From contig NZ_PJMX01000001.1 of NCBI RefSeq assembly GCF_002846415.1, positions 4,216,001-4,280,000 on the forward strand: a DNA stretch of 64,000 bases, read 5' to 3'. The notes below the pieces were generated by a model. The model worked only from the letters and a program-made list of their open reading frames with translations. It was not told the origin of the DNA and did no database searches. Source of the DNA: Streptomyces sp. TLI_146. GTDB taxonomy: Bacteria > Actinomycetota > Actinomycetes > Streptomycetales > Streptomycetaceae. A program made the translations under genes and the position numbers. This document shows positions 60,412 through 64,000 of the stretch, one piece after another. The stretch's first letter is position 1, and the number at the start of each line of letters is the position of its first letter.

Positions 60412-61242
60412 TCACACGTACGGCGCGAACTCGTCCAGCGTCTTCAGCACCGCCGCCTCGTCGGCGGACGGCAGCTGGAGGACGATCTCCTCGATGCCCA
60501 GGTCCGCGTAGTGGGTGAGCTTGCCGGGCGAGGGGAGCACCGCGTACGGGACGATCTCCAGGTCGTCGGGGGCGCGGCCCGCCTCCTCCCAGGCCCGGCG
60601 CAGCTGCGGCAGGGAGTCGGTGAGCCCGCCACCGCCGATCGGCAGCCAGCCGTCCGCGTACTCGGCGACCGCCGCGAACAGCTTGGGCCCGGCCGCGCCG
60701 CCCAGCAGGACGCGCGGCGCCCCGTTCCGCACCGGCTTGGGGTGCGCCTCGCTGGCCCGCACCGAGCCGAACGGGCCCTCGTACGCGGTGGGCTTCTCGG
60801 CCCACAGCGCCCGCATCAGCGCCATGCGGTCGCGCACCAGCTCGCGGCGCGTGGACCACTCCACACCGTGGTCGGCGGCCTCCTCCCGGTTCCAGCCGTA
60901 GCCGACGCCGAGCGTGAACCGGCCGCCGGAGAGGTGGTCCAGGGTGGCGGACTGCTTGGCCAGGTCGATCGGGTCGTGCTGGGCGACCAGCGTGATGCCG
61001 GTGCCCAGGCCCAGCGAGTCGGTGACGGCGGCCGCCTGCCCGAGCGCGACGAAGGGGTCCAGGGTGCGGCCGTACTGGCGCGGCAGCTCGCCGCCCGGCG
61101 GGTACGGCGAGAGCCGTTCGACGGGTATGTGCGTGTGCTCCGGCAGATACAGCCCGGCGAATCCGCGCTCCTCCAGCTCGCGGGCGAGCCGGACGGGGGT
61201 GATCGTCTCGTCGGTGAGGAAGATCGTGGTGGCGATACGCAT
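60412..61242 (-). CDS. LLM-class flavin/F420-dependent oxidoreductase
   Basis: 276 aa from the ATG at 61242, or a GTG two codons earlier. Luciferase-like TIM barrel: GFAGLYLPEHTHIP, LGTGITLVAQHDPI, GGRFTLGVGYGWNREE. The GVGYGWN segment and proximity to fbiC favour F420 rather than FMN as cofactor (inference). The substrate is unknown. Confidence 0.88.
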   Translation of the reverse strand: MRIATTIFLTDETITPVRLARELEERGFAGLYLPEHTHIPVERLSPYPPGGELPRQYGRTLDPFVALGQAAAVTDSLGLGTGITLVAQHDPIDLAKQSATLDHLSGGRFTLGVGYGWNREEAADHGVEWSTRRELVRDRMALMRALWAEKPTAYEGPFGSVRASEAHPKPVRNGAPRVLLGGAAGPKLFAAVAEYADGWLPIGGGGLTDSLPQLRRAWEEAGRAPDDLEIVPYAVLPSPGKLTHYADLGIEEIVLQLPSADEAAVLKTLDEFAPYV

Positions 61243-61412
61243 TCCCACTTCTTAGCCCCGGCGGATCGAGGGTGCAAGAGAGCGATGCGGGCCATCGACC
61301 TGTCATGGACCAGCCATACGCCAACCTCCGCCCCTTGCCGCAGAGTTCACGGGAGCGTACGACTGTGGACACCCATCCAGCCGCCTCTTCCACCCCCCTG
61401 GGAGCACTGGCC

Positions 61413-62942
61413 ATGAGCGGACCCGAGGACAGCACCTCCGACGACAGGACCATCGGCCGCCGTGCGCTGTTCGTGACGGGAGCCGCCACCGCGCTTACGT
61501 TGGGAACCGTGAGCTTCGCGAACGCGGCCCCCGGCGGCGACAGCGGCGGCGGCCCCGCCGAGCGGACCCGGATCGTCACCGGCACCCTGCCGCCCGGCGC
61601 GCCCGACTTCGTCTACCTGCCGGTGGAGGTGCCGCGCGGAGTGCGCGAGATCGCGGTGTCGTACGCGTACGAGAAGGCGACGGTCCCGGCGGGCACCCAG
61701 AACAACGCCCTGGACATCGGCATCTTCGACGAGCGCGGCACGGAGCTGGGCGGGAAGGGCTTCCGGGGCTGGTCGGGCGGCGCCCGCACCGAGTTCTTCA
61801 TCCGTGCGGACGCGGCGACCCCCGGCTACATCCCCGGCCCGGTGCGCGCCGGGACCTGGCACATCGCGCTCGGCCCGTACACGGTCGCGCCGCAGGGCCT
61901 GCCGTACACGGTGACGATCACCCTGAAATCCGGCGAGCGGGGCAGCACACCCGCGCCGGTGTACCCGCCGGCCCGCGCCAAGGGGCGGGGCCGGGCCTGG
62001 TACCGGGGCGACTGCCACCTGCACTCCTGGTACTCGGACGGCCGGCGCACCCCGGCCGAGATCGCGGCGCTGGCCCGTGCGGCGGGCCTGGACTTCATCA
62101 ACACCTCCGAGCACAACACCCACTCCTCGCACCCGGCGTGGGAGGGTCTGTGGGGCGACGACCTGCTGATCCTCACCGGCGAGGAGATCACCACGCGCAA
62201 CGGGCACGTGCTGGCGCTCGGCGTCGACCCCGGCACCTTCGTCGACTGGCGCTACCGCGCCCGCGACAACCGCTTCGGCCACTTCGCCCGGGAGATCCGC
62301 CGCGCCGGGGGCCTGGTCGTCCCCGCCCATCCGCACGCCACCTGCGTCGGCTGCAACTGGAAGTTCGGGTTCGGCGAGGCGGACGCGGTGGAGGTGTGGA
62401 ACGGGGCGTACACACCGGACGACGAGGTGTCCCTCCAGGAGTGGGACAACACGCTGGCGGTGGCGGCGCGTTCGGGGGGCCGCTGGATCCCGGCGATGGG
62501 CAACAGCGACGCCCACCGCGACCCCGACCGCATCGGCGGCCCCCAGACGGTGGTCCTCGCCGACGAGCTGTCCCGCGAGGCGATCCAGGCGGGCCTGAAG
62601 GCGGGCCGCTCGTACGTGGCGGAGTCCTCGTCCGTCTCCCTCGCCTTCACGGTGTCGGGCGGGCGGGGCGGGCACGCGGGGATCGGCGAGCGACTGCGGG
62701 TGGCCCGCGACGAGCCGGTCACCGTGCGCCTCGATGTCACCGGTGCGGAGGGTTGCACGGCCTCCTTTGTCACGGACCAGGGGACGTTGTTCACCGCGCC
62801 GGTGGGGGCGGGGGCCGTGGAGTGGCGGACGACGGCGTCGTACGCGACGTACGTACGGGCCGAGGTCCGCCACGCGCCGGCGGTGCCGGGGTTGCCGGGT
62901 CCGCTGGCTGCGTTCACGAATCCGGTGTTCCTGGGCGGTTAG
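61413..62942 (+). CDS. Secreted PHP-domain metallohydrolase (CehA/McbA-like)
   Basis: 509 aa from the ATG at 61413 (GGGAG upstream); a GTG at 61365 is an equally plausible start. A twin-arginine signal (GRRALFVTGAATALTLG) precedes an N-terminal beta domain. The PHP domain has metal ligands in DCHLHSWYSDG, SEHNTHS, HPHATCVGC and GNSDAHRDP. CehA/McbA members hydrolyse phosphoesters or carbamates outside the cell. The substrate is unknown. Confidence 0.9.
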   Translation: MSGPEDSTSDDRTIGRRALFVTGAATALTLGTVSFANAAPGGDSGGGPAERTRIVTGTLPPGAPDFVYLPVEVPRGVREIAVSYAYEKATVPAGTQNNALDIGIFDERGTELGGKGFRGWSGGARTEFFIRADAATPGYIPGPVRAGTWHIALGPYTVAPQGLPYTVTITLKSGERGSTPAPVYPPARAKGRGRAWYRGDCHLHSWYSDGRRTPAEIAALARAAGLDFINTSEHNTHSSHPAWEGLWGDDLLILTGEEITTRNGHVLALGVDPGTFVDWRYRARDNRFGHFAREIRRAGGLVVPAHPHATCVGCNWKFGFGEADAVEVWNGAYTPDDEVSLQEWDNTLAVAARSGGRWIPAMGNSDAHRDPDRIGGPQTVVLADELSREAIQAGLKAGRSYVAESSSVSLAFTVSGGRGGHAGIGERLRVARDEPVTVRLDVTGAEGCTASFVTDQGTLFTAPVGAGAVEWRTTASYATYVRAEVRHAPAVPGLPGPLAAFTNPVFLGG

Positions 62943-63218
62943 GAACGTTCGCCGCCTGCGGGTGGTGGGTGGCTGGTCGCGCAGTTCCCCGCGCCCCTTA
63001 TAGGGCCGGTCTTTGTCTGCGGGCGGCGTGTGGTTGCTCGCGCAGTTCCCCGCGCCCCTAAAGATGCCGCTCCGCGGCAATCCCCTGGGCGGCCCGCAGG
63101 GACGCATTTAAGGGGCGCGGGGAACTGCGCGAGCAACCGACCACGGTCCGCAGACGAACGAGGGTTTAGGGGCGCGGGGAACTGCGCGACCAGTTGGGGA
63201 CGGCCCGCAGACGAACGG
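62943..63218. repeat. Dispersed repeat cluster with a perfect 28-bp inverted repeat
   Basis: Four arms of the GCGCGGGGAACTGCGCGA repeat fill the gap between the PHP gene and the aldehyde dehydrogenase: 62975-62998, 63032-63059, 63111-63138 and 63168-63192. The second and third arms are perfect inverted copies over 28 bp around a 51-bp core that also occurs at 39.5 and 52.4 kb. The end flank GTTGGGGACGGCCCGCAGAC is shared with the 39.6 and 52.4 kb copies. Confidence 0.9.
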
Positions 63219-64000
63219 CTAGCCAGGCCAGACGATCGCCTGGAGTTCGCTGTACGCGTGCAGCGCGTACGAACCCACATCCCGTCCCACCCCGCTGCGC
63301 TTGAAGCCCCCGAACGGCGCCTCCATGTTCCGCCCGATCGTGTTCACGCCCACACCCCCCGCCCGCAACCGCCGCGCGACCCGGAACGCGCGGGCCACAT
63401 CGCCGGACCACACGTAGTCCAGGAGGCCGTAGTCGCTGTCGTTGGCCAGGGACACCGCCTCCTCCTCGTCCTCGAAGGGGACCACGGCCACGACCGGCCC
63501 GAAGATCTCCTCGCGGACGACGCGCATGTCGTTGGTGCAGTCGGCGAGGAGCGTCGGGGCGACGTAGAACCCCCGCTCCAGCGGCGGCCGTTCGCCGCCC
63601 GCCACGACCCGCGCACCCTCCTTGCGGCCGAGCTCCACATACGACTCCACCTGCGCGCGGTGCGCGGCCGAGATCACCGGCCCGACCACCGTCCCCGCCT
63701 CCGCAGGATGCCCCACCTTCAAGTGGCCGATGTAGACGGCAAGTTGCTCGATCAGGCGGTCGTGCACCGACCGGTGGACGAGGACCCGCGTCGGCGCCGT
63801 GCAGATCTGCCCGCTGTAGAACGAGAACGTCGTGCCGATGCCCATCACCGCCGCCCCCACGTCCGCGTCGTCGAAGACGACCGCCGCGCCCTTCCCGCCG
63901 AGCTCCATGAGCTGGCGTTTCATCCCCCGCCCGCACACCTCCGCGATGCGCTGCCCCACCGCCGTGGAGCCGGTGAAGCTGACCATGTCGACGTCCGGGG
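63219..64000 (-). CDS. Aldehyde dehydrogenase, N-terminal part beyond window
   Basis: The C-terminal 260 residues of an NAD(P)-dependent aldehyde dehydrogenase enter from the right edge. The catalytic Glu is in MELGGKGAAVV, the Cys nucleophile in YSGQICTAPTR, and EEIFGPVVAVVPF is the conserved late motif. MVSFTGSTAVGQRIAE lies just inside the edge. The substrate is unknown; no neighbour is visible beyond the edge. Confidence 0.93.
   Translation of the reverse strand, partial: PDVDMVSFTGSTAVGQRIAEVCGRGMKRQLMELGGKGAAVVFDDADVGAAVMGIGTTFSFYSGQICTAPTRVLVHRSVHDRLIEQLAVYIGHLKVGHPAEAGTVVGPVISAAHRAQVESYVELGRKEGARVVAGGERPPLERGFYVAPTLLADCTNDMRVVREEIFGPVVAVVPFEDEEEAVSLANDSDYGLLDYVWSGDVARAFRVARRLRAGGVGVNTIGRNMEAPFGGFKRSGVGRDVGSYALHAYSELQAIVWPG

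Overview
The window is very GC-rich DNA with Streptomyces traits: GTG starts, leaderless promoters, rare TTA codons, Tat signal peptides, XRE/DUF397 and SARP regulators, and an F420 biosynthesis gene. It looks like a secondary-metabolism region (about 1-39.4 kb) joined to conserved Streptomyces chromosome (about 39.7-64 kb). From memory, the dac / GOLPH3 / XRE / DUF397 order and a nearby fbiC match the SCO4429-SCO4442 neighbourhood of S. coelicolor. I could not run a search to confirm that.

Region 1 (1-17.7 kb) is a phenazine locus. Two leftward operons carry phzC-phzD-phzE plus an acyl-CoA ligase cut by the left edge, and phzB-phzF plus a berberine-bridge-type FAD oxidase and a second flavoprotein. 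Around them lie an IS701-like protein that has lost its first catalytic Asp motif, a GAF/PucR regulator, a methyltransferase, a LysR regulator, a SnoaL-like protein and an MFS exporter. No phzG is present. The two operon leaders share a conserved bipartite motif.

Region 2 (17.9-20.7 kb) has tRNA-Arg(CCT) followed by a small XRE/DUF6879/hypothetical module with four TGTTCTC-type repeats. Its right edge abuts a GAF protein that lacks the C-terminal DNA-binding half seen in its relative at 7.0-9.0 kb.

Region 3 (20.7-26.8 kb) has a LuxR regulator diverging, over a 20-bp dyad, from a second BBE oxidase, an F420/NADP-type oxidoreductase and a second MFS exporter.

Region 4 (26.9-36.4 kb) is a 3-amino-4-hydroxybenzoate locus: SARP (TTA codon), aspartokinase, griI and griH homologues, copper chaperone, tyrosinase-like copper oxidase, asparagine-synthetase-like amidotransferase and a carboxylesterase. 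The gene set resembles the nsp (4-hydroxy-3-nitrosobenzamide) pathway more than grixazone. A LacI regulator and an amidohydrolase follow.

Region 5 (39.7-64 kb) is conserved chromosome: a polytopic membrane protein, a D-Ala-D-Ala carboxypeptidase, a GOLPH3 protein, an Scr1/Scr2-like pair, an SDR, a solute symporter, an ADP-ribosylhydrolase-like protein missing its metal-binding residues, a STAND/TPR ATPase, fbiC, an alpha/beta hydrolase, an LLM flavin/F420 oxidoreductase, a PHP metallohydrolase and an aldehyde dehydrogenase cut by the right edge. A dispersed inverted-repeat element appears at four places.

Seven genes in the first 27.2 kb contain TTA codons (phzC, phzE, the IS701-like gene, both GAF proteins, the methyltransferase, the SARP), which suggests bldA control of both pathways. 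Whether the phenazine and aminohydroxybenzoate pathways are independent neighbours or build one hybrid product is the main open question.
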